Source: Clostridia bacterium
Lineage (GTDB): Bacteria > Bacillota > Clostridia > Oscillospirales > Acutalibacteraceae
Length of the DNA: 38,488 nucleotides
NCBI GenBank assembly: GCA_017409265.1
Contig: JAFQSY010000010.1
Span: 1-38,488 of the forward strand
Reading direction: 5' to 3'
Position 1 is the stretch's first letter, and every line of letters starts with the position of its first letter. Made by a program: the position numbers and the translations under genes. Shown here in pieces: positions 7,235 through 15,800 of the stretch. Under the pieces are notes generated by a model that saw nothing but the letters and a program-made list of their open reading frames with translations, did no database searches and was not told the DNA's origin.

Positions 7235-8368
7235 ATGTCCGCAGTTTTTGCAAACTTGTTTAATCTTGAGTGGCAGCAGGTTGTTATGTGGATAATCGGC
7301 GGTTTGCTGATTTACCTTGCAATCAAAAAAGAAATGGAACCCACTCTTCTTCTCCCCATGGGATTTGGTGCAATTCTTGTAAACCTGCCCATTCCCAGCC
7401 CTGAAGTTACAGGCGAGGTTTCGGGTGTGAGAGCTGTTATTGATTTCTTGTTTGAGATCGGTATTGACAGCCACGAGCTTTTTCCGTTGATTCTTTTCAT
7501 CGGTATCGGTGCGATGATTGACTTTGAGCCGGTTCTGACGAATCCCAAGCTTATGATTTTCGGCGCAGCGGCGCAGTTTGGTATTTTCTTCACTCTATGC
7601 CTCGCATCTCTCTTCGGCTTTGACCTTAAGGATGCTGCATCAATCGCAATTATCGGCGCGGCAGACGGCCCCACTTCAATCTTCGTTGCAAACATGCTTG
7701 ACTCAAATTATACGGCAGCTATCATGGTTGCTGCTTATTCCTATATGGCTCTTGTTCCCATTGTGCAGCCTCCCATCATCAAACTCTGCACAACAAAGAA
7801 AGAGCGTCTTATCCGCATGAAGAACACAGGTAAGAAGGTTTCAAAGACAACAAAGATTCTCTTCCCCATTGTTGTTACAATTATTGTCGGACTTGTTGCT
7901 CCCGATGCAACAGCTCTTATCGGTTTCCTTATGTTTGGTAACCTTATCAGAGAATGCGGTGTTCTTAATTCACTTTCAGATACAGCACAGAATGTTCTCG
8001 CAAACCTTATCACTATTTTCCTTGGCTTCACCATTGCTTCGAAAATGGTTGCAGAGGATTTCCTCCGTTTCGAAACAATTCTTATTATGTGCCTCGGCCT
8101 TGTTGCATTCGTTGTTGATACCTTCGGCGGTATTATGATTGCAAAGCTCATGAATCTCTTTACAAAGAATAAGATTAACCCCATGATCGGTGCGGCAGGT
8201 ATTTCGGCATTTCCCATGTCCGCAAGAGTTGTTCATAAGATGGGCCTTGCAGAGGATAACCAGAACTTCCTTCTCATGCATTCGGTCGGCGTTAATGTTT
8301 CGGGTCAGGTTGCTTCGGTTATCGCAGGCGGTCTTATCCTTACACTTGTAGGCGCACTTGTTAAATAA
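7235..8368 (+). CDS. oadB: Sodium-translocating decarboxylase beta subunit
   Basis: 377 residues of very hydrophobic membrane protein, the carboxybiotin decarboxylase that couples CO2 release to Na+ export in oxaloacetate, methylmalonyl-CoA or glutaconyl-CoA decarboxylases. The family motifs GIGAMIDFEPVLTNPK and GAADGPTSIF (with the essential Asp, here D144) are present, as is the repeated helical layout to the C-terminal VNVSGQVASVIAGG. The name oadB/mmdB/gcdB depends on the missing alpha subunit, so the symbol is generic. It is followed 18 bases later by the small gamma subunit. No carboxyltransferase alpha subunit or biotin carrier protein lies nearby, so this pump module must pair with partners encoded elsewhere. 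Confidence 0.92.
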   Translation: MSAVFANLFNLEWQQVVMWIIGGLLIYLAIKKEMEPTLLLPMGFGAILVNLPIPSPEVTGEVSGVRAVIDFLFEIGIDSHELFPLILFIGIGAMIDFEPVLTNPKLMIFGAAAQFGIFFTLCLASLFGFDLKDAASIAIIGAADGPTSIFVANMLDSNYTAAIMVAAYSYMALVPIVQPPIIKLCTTKKERLIRMKNTGKKVSKTTKILFPIVVTIIVGLVAPDATALIGFLMFGNLIRECGVLNSLSDTAQNVLANLITIFLGFTIASKMVAEDFLRFETILIMCLGLVAFVVDTFGGIMIAKLMNLFTKNKINPMIGAAGISAFPMSARVVHKMGLAEDNQNFLLMHSVGVNVSGQVASVIAGGLILTLVGALVK

Positions 8369-8386
8369 TAGGAGGAAATGGTATTT

Positions 8387-8605
8387 ATGGAACAGACAAC
8401 ACAGCTTGCAGAACAGATTATTGAAGCAACCGAACAGGCTATGCAGTATGAATTTGCATTTACCCCCGACAGATTTATAGATTCGCTTCCTATTATGGGA
8501 ACGGGGATGCTCGGCATTTTTGTTGTTATGGGTATCATCATTCTTTGCGTAACCGGTCTTAATTCTCTCGGCGCACGCCCGAAGAAAGAAAAGAAAGACA
8601 AATAA
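8387..8605 (+). CDS. oadG: Sodium-pump decarboxylase gamma subunit (OadG-like)
   Basis: 72 residues with one membrane helix (roughly 32-56, GTGMLGIFVVMGIIILCVTGL) after an acidic N-terminus and a Lys-rich cytoplasmic tail (PKKEKKDK). This is the OadG layout; the gamma subunit holds the alpha and beta subunits together. Of two in-frame ATGs, 8387 is about 10 bases after AGGAGG while 8378 is only about 2 away, so 8387 is taken. It forms an operon with oadB and ends at a strong terminator. Confidence 0.82.
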   Translation: MEQTTQLAEQIIEATEQAMQYEFAFTPDRFIDSLPIMGTGMLGIFVVMGIIILCVTGLNSLGARPKKEKKDK

Positions 8606-8617
8606 TCTGAATATACG

Positions 8618-8653
8618 AAAAGGCTCAGAGTTCAAAACTCCGAGCCTTTTTTA
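8618..8653. terminator. Bidirectional terminator between oadG and fucO
   Basis: AAAAGGCTC and GAGCCTTTT pair, and an inner GAGT/ACTC extends the stem past one mismatch. T runs flank both sides, so it can serve oadG (plus) and the rha operon (minus). Confidence 0.85.
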
Positions 8654-8662
8654 TCGCAATTA

Positions 8663-9811
8663 TCAGATAAGTGATTTATAAAGAGCGGTGATTTCTTCAA
8701 CGCTTGTATCTCTGGGATTGCCGGGTCTGCAAGCATCATCAAATGCTGACTGTGCGAGGAAGGGGATATCTTCTGCTTTAACGATTTCTTTAAGGTCAGC
8801 GGGAATGCCGACGTCGATTGAAAGCTGCTTAACAGCATCAATAGCTGCCTTGCGAGCATCTTCAATGCTCATTGTATCTGTACCTTCAACGCCCATGGCT
8901 TTTGCAATATCTCTGTACTTGTCGCCTGTTGCGGGTGCATTGTATTCCATAACTGTGGGAAGAATGATTGCATTTGCAACACCGTGAGGTGTGTCATAAA
9001 GAGCACCGAGGGGATGAGCCATTGAGTGAACAATGCCGAGACCTACGTTTGAGAAGCCCATGCCTGCAACGTACTGACCGAGAGCCATGCCCTCTCTGCC
9101 TTCATCTGTGTTTGCAACAGCGCCGCGAAGGCTCTTTGCAATGATTTCGATAGCTTTGATGTGGAACATGTCGCTGAGCTCCCATGCACCCTTGGTGATG
9201 TAACCTTCGATTGCATGAGTAAGAGCATCCATGCCTGTTGCAGCGGTAAGCCCTGCAGGCATTGTTGACATCATGTCAGGATCAACAACGGCAACAACGG
9301 GAATATCGTGAACGTCAACGCAGACCATCTTTCTGTTGTTCTGTGCATCGGTGATAACATAGTTGATTGTTACTTCAGCTGCTGTACCTGCGGTTGTGGG
9401 AACAGCAATGATGGGAACGCACTTGTTCTTTGTGGGAGCGACGCCCTCGAGTGAACGTACATCTGCAAATTCGGGGTTAGCAATGATGATGCCAACAGCC
9501 TTTGCTGTATCCATTGATGAACCGCCGCCGACAGCGATGATGCAGTCTGCACTGCTTGCCTTGAAAGCTTCAACGCCTGCCTGAACATTCTCGATGGTGG
9601 GGTTAGCTTGAATTGTGCTGAAAACATCGTATGCAATATCAGCGCCCTTGAGAACATTGAACACTTTATCTGCAACACCGAATTTGATAAGGTCGGGGTC
9701 GCAGCATACAAGAGCTTTCTTGAAGCTTCTTGCCTTAAATTCATCAGCAATTGCAGCGATAGCGCCCTTGCCGTGGTATGATGTTTCGTTAAGTACAAAT
9801 CTGTTTGCCAT
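8663..9811 (-). CDS. fucO: Lactaldehyde reductase / 1,2-propanediol oxidoreductase
   Basis: 382 residues, an iron-dependent group III alcohol dehydrogenase. The NAD-binding GGGSSMDTAKA lies near residue 95 and the iron ligands D195, H199, H262 and H276 (GMDALTHAIEGY, VHSMAHPLGA, DTPHG) sit one residue from those of E. coli FucO. It reduces the L-lactaldehyde released by rhamnulose-1-phosphate aldolase to L-1,2-propanediol, regenerating NAD+. Third gene of rhaA-rhaD-fucO, with a clear AGGAGG site before its start. The context makes lactaldehyde the obvious substrate. Confidence 0.93.
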   Translation of the reverse strand: MANRFVLNETSYHGKGAIAAIADEFKARSFKKALVCCDPDLIKFGVADKVFNVLKGADIAYDVFSTIQANPTIENVQAGVEAFKASSADCIIAVGGGSSMDTAKAVGIIIANPEFADVRSLEGVAPTKNKCVPIIAVPTTAGTAAEVTINYVITDAQNNRKMVCVDVHDIPVVAVVDPDMMSTMPAGLTAATGMDALTHAIEGYITKGAWELSDMFHIKAIEIIAKSLRGAVANTDEGREGMALGQYVAGMGFSNVGLGIVHSMAHPLGALYDTPHGVANAIILPTVMEYNAPATGDKYRDIAKAMGVEGTDTMSIEDARKAAIDAVKQLSIDVGIPADLKEIVKAEDIPFLAQSAFDDACRPGNPRDTSVEEITALYKSLI

Positions 9812-9832
9812 TGTTATTTCCTCCTGTAAATA

Positions 9833-10654
9833 TTAAAGATTGAGAAAATCTCTTCTGTATACATCTTCAAGCTTGAATGCTTTAACGATTTCAACAAGGT
9901 CGGGGTCTGTGATTGTGTTGACTCTGGGGAGGTGAGCGGTCATCATGTAAAGCTGTGCAGCTTTTTCAACAGTTTCGATAAGACCGAAAGCTTCGTCAAG
10001 GTCTTTGCCGCAGCCGTAGATGCCATGCTGACCCCAGATAACAAGGCGGAATTCTTTCATCTTTTCTGCTGTTGCGATACCGATTTCGTTCGTGCCGCAA
10101 ACCATCCAGGGAAGAACACCGATGCCGTCGGGGAAAACAACCATACACTCTGTGCACATTTCCCAGAGAGAATGTGTGAATTTCTTCTCCGAAAGCTCAT
10201 GAACATAGGTCATTGCAAGGGTGTTTGTGGGGTGGCTGTGCATGATAACTCTGTTTTCGGGATTCTTTGAGAGTCTTGAAATGTGGCTCATAAGATGAGC
10301 GGGAAGCTCTGATGTGGGTCTGCCGCCGTCGCTGTAACCCCAGAGAAGCTCTGCGGTTGTGCCGTTTTCAGCAATTTTGATGATGCCGAGATTGTTTTCG
10401 GGGTCATCAATAACATTCTTAAAGTATTTGCCTGTGCCTGTAACAATGAAAATCTTGCCGATAAGAACACTTGCATCAAAGCCCATTTCAATTGTTCTGA
10501 TGGGCTTGTTGATGTCAAGATACTCTGCAACTTCATCATTTTCAAGCATCATGCTGATGTTACCGCCGTTTCTTTCGTCCCAGCCCATGCGGTACATGTT
10601 GGCTGTTGCCTTGCACATTCCTACTACAAAGGGTGCTTCAAAGATGTTTTTCAT
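9833..10654 (-). CDS. rhaD: Rhamnulose-1-phosphate aldolase
   Basis: 273 residues. A class II zinc aldolase that splits L-rhamnulose-1-phosphate into dihydroxyacetone phosphate and L-lactaldehyde. The metal ligands H139 and H141 (VIMHSHPTN) and H210 (WGQHG), and the catalytic E116 (PTSELPAH), each lie two residues before their E. coli counterparts. The start overlaps the rhaA stop by four bases, so translation is coupled. The substrate is the phosphorylated sugar, yet no rhamnulokinase gene is in the operon. Confidence 0.94.
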   Translation of the reverse strand: MKNIFEAPFVVGMCKATANMYRMGWDERNGGNISMMLENDEVAEYLDINKPIRTIEMGFDASVLIGKIFIVTGTGKYFKNVIDDPENNLGIIKIAENGTTAELLWGYSDGGRPTSELPAHLMSHISRLSKNPENRVIMHSHPTNTLAMTYVHELSEKKFTHSLWEMCTECMVVFPDGIGVLPWMVCGTNEIGIATAEKMKEFRLVIWGQHGIYGCGKDLDEAFGLIETVEKAAQLYMMTAHLPRVNTITDPDLVEIVKAFKLEDVYRRDFLNL

Positions 10655-11889
10655 TTTCTGTTCACCAATACCTTTTCTTCATATTCTTTAATGCTGTTTA
10701 AATAGCAGCTTTCAATGCCTTGTCTGTTAAGAAATTCTGCCCAGATATCGCCCATGGGCATGGTTTTCATTTCTTCGCCGAGAATCATAAGCTCTGTGAA
10801 GTTTGCTTCGTCCTGAAGAACCTGCATCTTCTTTGAGGGCTGAAGCAGAGCAAAAAGCAATGCCTTCTGAACATTCCTGACGCCCGTTACCCATGCACTG
10901 ATACGGTTGATTGATGCATCAAAATAGTCTGTTGCGATAAATACTCTGTCAAGAGCATCGTTGCGCACGATTTCCTTTGCGATTTCTTTTGTTTCATCGT
11001 CAAGAATAACAACATGGTCGCTGTCCCAGCGCACGCCTCTTGTTATATGAAGAGCGATTTTATCGCTGAATGCGAGCATGGAAGGAATCTTATCCGAAAC
11101 AAGCTCCGTGGGGTGGTAATGACCGTTATCCATGAGGGGAACAATGCCCTTCTGAATTGAATAGCTCAGGCAAAATTCAGCCGAGCCGACTGTGTAGCTT
11201 TCAAGACCGATGCCGAAAACCTTTGATTCGAGTGTGATGTAAACATTGTTCTTATCATAAGGCGTTTCGAGAATTTCATCGAGCGATTTTTTGAAACGGA
11301 GTCTGGGGGACATGCGGTCTGCAGGGATATCCTTATATCCGTCAGGAATCCAGATGTTCATAACGCAGGGATAACCTGTTTCTTTTGCAAAATAATCCGA
11401 TAGTTCAACGCATCTTTTGCCGTGTTCAACCCAGAATTTGCGGACATTTTCATCGGGCGATGAAAGAGTGAGTCCATCTTTTACCATGGGATGCGAGAAA
11501 AAGGTGGGGTTAAAGTCGATGCCTATGTTTCTTGCTTTCGCAAATTCAACCCACTTTGCAAAATGCTCGGGCTTGATGGCATCTCTGTCTGCTCTGTTGC
11601 CGTCAAAAATTGCGTAGCTTGCGTGAAGATTGAGCTTCTTTTTGCCGGGAATAAGGCTGAATGCCTTGTCAATATCCGCCATAAGCTCTTCAGGATTTCT
11701 TGCTTTGCCGGGGTAGTTTCCGGTTGTCTGAATACCGCCCGAAAGAGCGTCGTCGCTGTCGAAGCCGCAAACATCGTCGCCCTGCCAGCAATGTACGGAA
11801 ACAGTTATATCGCCAAGCTTTGCGAGCGCTTCTTCGGTGTCTATTCCGAATTTTCCGTAAAGCTCTTTTGCGCTTTCGTATCTGTTCAT
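10651..11889 (-). CDS. rhaA: L-rhamnose isomerase
   Basis: 412 residues, converting L-rhamnose to L-rhamnulose in the cytoplasm. Recognised by HCWQGDDVCGFD near residue 33, GIQTTGNYPG, LNLHASYAIFDG, GIDFNPTFFSHP and MDNGHYHPTE, all typical of the Mn-dependent TIM-barrel RhaA. It is the first gene of rhaA-rhaD-fucO, starting after ACGGAGG. A strong promoter lies upstream. No AraC-type regulator or transporter for rhamnose is near. Confidence 0.95.
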   Translation of the reverse strand: MNRYESAKELYGKFGIDTEEALAKLGDITVSVHCWQGDDVCGFDSDDALSGGIQTTGNYPGKARNPEELMADIDKAFSLIPGKKKLNLHASYAIFDGNRADRDAIKPEHFAKWVEFAKARNIGIDFNPTFFSHPMVKDGLTLSSPDENVRKFWVEHGKRCVELSDYFAKETGYPCVMNIWIPDGYKDIPADRMSPRLRFKKSLDEILETPYDKNNVYITLESKVFGIGLESYTVGSAEFCLSYSIQKGIVPLMDNGHYHPTELVSDKIPSMLAFSDKIALHITRGVRWDSDHVVILDDETKEIAKEIVRNDALDRVFIATDYFDASINRISAWVTGVRNVQKALLFALLQPSKKMQVLQDEANFTELMILGEEMKTMPMGDIWAEFLNRQGIESCYLNSIKEYEEKVLVNRK

Positions 11890-11935
11890 TTACTTACCTC
11901 CGTAAATTATTCGAATTTAACTCCATACAAAATAC

Positions 11936-11964
11936 ATCATACACTCCTTTAGCTTTTTTGTCAA
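11936..11964 (-). promoter_or_regulatory. Promoter of the rhaA-rhaD-fucO operon
   Basis: TTGACA (11964-11959), 17-base spacer, TATGAT (11941-11936) on the minus strand, about 46 bases before the rhaA start. The near-consensus match suggests repressor control rather than an absolute need for an activator (inference). Confidence 0.7.
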
Positions 11965-12001
11965 TAAAATAGACAGCTAATAATAACAAAACAGATTTGT
12001 A

Positions 12002-12030
12002 TTGATTTTTGATAAATAATAGTGTAAAAT
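12002..12030 (+). promoter_or_regulatory. Promoter of the GT2/TagF-like gene
   Basis: TTGATT (12002-12007), 17-base spacer, TAAAAT (12025-12030). Initiation is expected near 12037, at the first base of the hairpin described next. Confidence 0.6.
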
Positions 12031-12036
12031 AGGGTC

Positions 12037-12064
12037 ACCGAAGCAGCGCTTCGGTCAATTTTTG
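12037..12064 (+). promoter_or_regulatory. 5'-terminal hairpin of the glycosyltransferase mRNA
   Basis: ACCGAAGC and GCTTCGGT form a perfect 8-bp stem with a 3-base loop (12037-12055). CAATTTTTG follows. It begins where the message should begin, so it may stabilise the 5' end or act as a weak attenuator. No plus-strand gene upstream needs a terminator here. Confidence 0.45.
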
Positions 12065-12096
12065 TTAAAATAAACAATGCAAATGGATGTGAATTG

Positions 12097-14706
12097 ATGT
12101 TGAATTATAAATATAAAATGTCAGTCGTAATTCCCGTGTATAATTGTGAAAATTATCTTGAGAGCTGTCTTCAAAGTCTTTATAAGCAGACTATGGACCG
12201 CAGCGATTTTCAGATTGTTTTTGTCAATGACGGCTCGAAGGATAAGAGCGGTGAAATATGCAGGGGATTTGCAAGCGACCCCAATATTGTTTATTTTGAA
12301 AAAGAGAACGGCGGTGTTTCGAGTGCGAGAAACAAGGGTATTGAGCTTTCAGAGGGAAAATATATAATTTTTCTTGATGCCGATGACAGTCTTTCATCAA
12401 ACACACTTGAAAAAATATATGAGTTTTTTGAAAAGCACTATGATGAAACTGATATAGTGACTTATTCGATTGATTATGTTAATGAAAAGGGTGTTGTAAC
12501 AACCCATAAGCGCTTTGACCTTCTCGTAAATAACGGAATTTATGATATGGATCCCCGCATGCTTCAGACAACGATGAATGTTTGCGTCAAAAATGTTCCT
12601 GCAAATGAAAGAGTTCTTTTTGATGAGTCACTTTCATTGGGCGAGGATCAGTTCTTTATCTTTTCCTGGATGATGAAAAAGCAGAAATTCGGATTTGTTA
12701 AAGAGGCTGTTTATACATATTACCGCCACTCAAATTCCGCAAGCTCTGTTATGAACAATCCCTATTATTGCTTTGAGCAGTATTCCTCTTTTCTTGAAAG
12801 ACTCATTGATTTTGCCAGGGATAAGAACGGAAAGCCTCATCCCGTTGCGCAGGCGTTGGTTATCTATAATCTCGGTTGGAGAATAACAGCCGATATGCTG
12901 GTCAGCCACGTTGATGAAGAAACAGAAAGCCGTCAGCTTGAACGCCTTAAAAATATACTCAAACAGATTGATAACAGAATAATCTGTAACTCAATTTATG
13001 TTGACCCGTTCCATATTGAGTATCTGATGCGTCTTAAGGAAGAAAAGAATGAATATGCTTTAAACAGCAGCGTGTTCAGTGCTTTCAATGAAGGTTATCT
13101 CTGGTTTTCGCAGAATCATACTGTTGTTCTGAATATGTTGAGAATACACAATAACCGTTTTTCTCTTATGGGTTATGTAAAGAACGGTGTTCTGGATCAC
13201 AGAAAAATTCGTTTTTATTATACGGATATTAACAATGTTCCTCATGATATACCTTTGCAGGAAACAACCTTCAGTTTTTATAAAAGTAAGACACAGACCA
13301 ATTCCTTCGGTGGATTTGATATAGAAATAGAGCTCAAAGATTCAAACAGTTTTACTTTTATGATGGAAATTGACGGAGTTGTCATTGTTCCTAAAATTAT
13401 GTTCGGCTTCAGATGCGCGGTAAACGGCACCAAATATAAAGCCGCCTGCGGAGAATATGCCGTTGAGTTCAATCCCAAAACAAAGATTTTTGATATCAAT
13501 AAATCAAACAACAAAGTACTTGATGAGTTTTCTGCTTTTGCGGATAACACAGTGAGAGCAGAAAACATAAGAGCGCTTCTTTACCGCAAGATAGCCAAAA
13601 AGCTCAAAAAGGATAAAGAAATCTGGCTTTATTGCGACAGAGAAAATATTTTTGATAATGCCTATTATCAGTTCCTTAACGATTTTTCAAAGAATGACGG
13701 AATTGAAAGATATTATATCACAGACGGTCTTAAAGACCCTTCAAAGTATTTCAATGCGGAGCAGAGAAAGCGCTTGATTGAGTTCAAGAGCCTTAAGCAT
13801 AAGCTTTTGTTCCTCAACTGTAATAAAATCCTTACTTCTTTTAACTCGGTTTCAATTATTTCTCCGTTTGACGGTATGTCAATCAAGTGGTATTCAGACA
13901 TAGTCGATTATGAGGTTATTTATCTTCAGCACGGCATTCTCCATGCAAATCTGCCCCTTCTTTATTCGAAAGAAAGGTCAAATGTTGATAAGGTTGTTGT
14001 TTCTTCAACTTTTGAATTTGAAAATTTCAAGAATATCTATAACTTCAGAGATAATGATCTTATATGTACCGGTATGCCGAGATTTGATGCTGTCAATACT
14101 AATGAAAAACCGCAAAGAAGAATACTGTTCTCACCCTCATGGCGTAAAAATCTTATCGGTGATTATGTGAATAATACAAGGGTGCTTTTTGAGGATAAAT
14201 TCCTCACATCACCATTTTTTGTTCAGATTAACGATTTCTTAAATTCAGATAAGCTTGCTGAAATTCTTGAAAAACATGACCTTGTTCTTGATTTCAAGAA
14301 TCACCCCATTTTCAGCCCCTATAATCATTGTTTTAAGGTTGATAACCCGAGAATAAATATTGTTGAGAGCGATATTGAAATGCAGAATTACGCATTGATG
14401 ATAACCGATTATTCGTCAATTGTTTTTGATTTTGTATATCTTCAGCGTCCGATTCTTTATTTTGTTCCGGATTACGAGCATTTCAGAGCGGGTGTTACTC
14501 ACAGCTATTATAAACTTGATTTGCCGCTTGAAGAGGGATTCGGCGAGGTTACCGAAACTGCAGATGAGCTTCTGAAAGGTCTTGAAGATATCGTCGGAAA
14601 TGATTTTAAGCCCAAGGCGATTTTTGATGAGAGAATGCGTGATTTCTTTATCACCAAAGAAAACCATTGCGAAAAGCTCTACAATGCTTTAAAAGAATCA
14701 AAATAA
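12097..14706 (+). CDS. Two-domain glycopolymer transferase: GT2 plus TagF-like CDP-glycerol glycerophosphotransferase
   Basis: About 869 residues. Residues 8-240 form a GT2 (GT-A) domain: VVIPVYNCENYL, FVNDGSKDKS, NGGVSSARNKG and the metal-binding DAD at 94-96. A middle region of no clear family follows. The last third matches CDP-glycerol:poly(glycerophosphate) glycerophosphotransferases (PF04464), with YLQHGILHANLPL, CTGMPRFDA, FSPSWRKN and TDYSSIVFDFVYL. Such fusions make teichoic-acid-like or capsular polymers at the cytoplasmic membrane. The ATG at 12097 follows GGATG by 8 bases; a TTG just before it and an ATG at 12118 are less likely. An acyltransferase gene follows after 13 bases, suggesting the polymer is acylated. 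No flippase or transporter is nearby. Confidence 0.85.
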   Translation: MLNYKYKMSVVIPVYNCENYLESCLQSLYKQTMDRSDFQIVFVNDGSKDKSGEICRGFASDPNIVYFEKENGGVSSARNKGIELSEGKYIIFLDADDSLSSNTLEKIYEFFEKHYDETDIVTYSIDYVNEKGVVTTHKRFDLLVNNGIYDMDPRMLQTTMNVCVKNVPANERVLFDESLSLGEDQFFIFSWMMKKQKFGFVKEAVYTYYRHSNSASSVMNNPYYCFEQYSSFLERLIDFARDKNGKPHPVAQALVIYNLGWRITADMLVSHVDEETESRQLERLKNILKQIDNRIICNSIYVDPFHIEYLMRLKEEKNEYALNSSVFSAFNEGYLWFSQNHTVVLNMLRIHNNRFSLMGYVKNGVLDHRKIRFYYTDINNVPHDIPLQETTFSFYKSKTQTNSFGGFDIEIELKDSNSFTFMMEIDGVVIVPKIMFGFRCAVNGTKYKAACGEYAVEFNPKTKIFDINKSNNKVLDEFSAFADNTVRAENIRALLYRKIAKKLKKDKEIWLYCDRENIFDNAYYQFLNDFSKNDGIERYYITDGLKDPSKYFNAEQRKRLIEFKSLKHKLLFLNCNKILTSFNSVSIISPFDGMSIKWYSDIVDYEVIYLQHGILHANLPLLYSKERSNVDKVVVSSTFEFENFKNIYNFRDNDLICTGMPRFDAVNTNEKPQRRILFSPSWRKNLIGDYVNNTRVLFEDKFLTSPFFVQINDFLNSDKLAEILEKHDLVLDFKNHPIFSPYNHCFKVDNPRINIVESDIEMQNYALMITDYSSIVFDFVYLQRPILYFVPDYEHFRAGVTHSYYKLDLPLEEGFGEVTETADELLKGLEDIVGNDFKPKAIFDERMRDFFITKENHCEKLYNALKESK

Positions 14707-14719
14707 GAGGAGAGATATC

Positions 14720-15754
14720 ATGGCAAACATAAAGCTGAAGCATGATGCTGACGGCAGATCTCAAAAATGGGATATTGTCAAGTTTGTCATGATTTTTCTT
14801 GTTGTTCTCGGCCATGCGGCAGATTATTACACGGGCGAATCCGAAATTATGAGAGGCTTCTACATCTTTATTTACAGCTTTCATATGCCCGTTTTCTTCT
14901 TCGTTTCAGGTTTGTTTTCAAAAAGAACGGTTGATGAAAAACGAAAAGAAAAAGTGTTCGGATTTATAGTTATGTATGTTTTTATGAAAGCTGTCATTCT
15001 TGTGACACAGCTTCTTGCAGGGAAAAGCCCGAAATTTGAGCTTTTCTCTGAAGGCGGATTTCCATGGTATCTGCTTGCAATGGCATTTTTTTTGGTCATA
15101 ACAATGCTTATTAAGGATTTTTCTCCTGCATATGTTCTTGTGTTCAGCGTTCTTCTTGCGTGCTTTGCAGGTTATGATTCAAGCATCGGCAACTTTTTGA
15201 GCCTTTCAAGAGTTATTGTTTTTTATCCGTTCTTTTATCTCGGATATGCTCTTGACAGAAAAAAGGTTGAAAAATTTTGCAGCGGTAAGATTAAAAAGCT
15301 TTTATCGGCAGCGTTAATTATCGGACTTATAATATTTGTTGTTTATAAATGCGACGATATTTATTGGGTACGCCTTTTACTGACGGGAAGAAATTCTTTC
15401 TTATCTTTAGCGCCAAATACGGAAAAGGGTTTCTTTTTCAGACTTACTTATTATGCTGCAGTTACTATAATCAGTTGCGCTGTCATTATCCTTATTCCGA
15501 ACAAAACTCCGTTTGGCTTTGCTGCAAGACTCGGACAGAGAACGCTTTCCGTATATGTTTTTCATTACGTTGTCTTTTACTGTGTTTATAATGTTTTTGA
15601 ATGTAAAAATATATTTGCGGAATGGTTTCCGCAGGGCTCGGAATGGGTTGTTATTCCGTTATCAATAATAACAACTTTGGTTTTATCTTCAAAATTTCTC
15701 AATGATTTTCTTCTGAAAATTATGAATGTTCCATTGAAAAAACTTGAAAAATAA
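14720..15754 (+). CDS. Acyltransferase family 3 membrane protein
   Basis: About 344 residues with roughly ten membrane helices. It has the acyltransferase-3 (PF01757) marks: the early KWDIVKFVMIFLVVLGHA with its catalytic-type His, SFHMPVFFFVSGL with a second conserved segment, and the late GQRTLSVYVFHY. These enzymes O-acylate surface polysaccharides or other envelope compounds using acyl groups moved across the membrane. A GAGGAGAG site precedes the ATG, 13 bases after the transferase stop, so the two form an operon. The product most likely decorates the polymer made by its neighbour. Confidence 0.85.
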   Translation: MANIKLKHDADGRSQKWDIVKFVMIFLVVLGHAADYYTGESEIMRGFYIFIYSFHMPVFFFVSGLFSKRTVDEKRKEKVFGFIVMYVFMKAVILVTQLLAGKSPKFELFSEGGFPWYLLAMAFFLVITMLIKDFSPAYVLVFSVLLACFAGYDSSIGNFLSLSRVIVFYPFFYLGYALDRKKVEKFCSGKIKKLLSAALIIGLIIFVVYKCDDIYWVRLLLTGRNSFLSLAPNTEKGFFFRLTYYAAVTIISCAVIILIPNKTPFGFAARLGQRTLSVYVFHYVVFYCVYNVFECKNIFAEWFPQGSEWVVIPLSIITTLVLSSKFLNDFLLKIMNVPLKKLEK

Positions 15755-15758
15755 TGAT

Positions 15759-15794
15759 AACCGCACACCGAAGCAGCTGCTTTGATGTGCGGTT
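15759..15794. terminator. Bidirectional terminator between the acyltransferase and threonine aldolase genes
   Basis: The arms of an 18-base inverted repeat with a few mismatches start AACCGCACA and end TGTGCGGTT. Short T-rich tracts flank it, and it lies between two converging stop codons. Confidence 0.75.
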
Positions 15795-15800
15795 AAACTT

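Noticed and set aside
12037-12064. Hairpin as terminator of an upstream plus-strand gene
   Set aside because: No plus-strand gene lies upstream; it begins at the predicted transcription start, so it is treated as a 5' mRNA hairpin.
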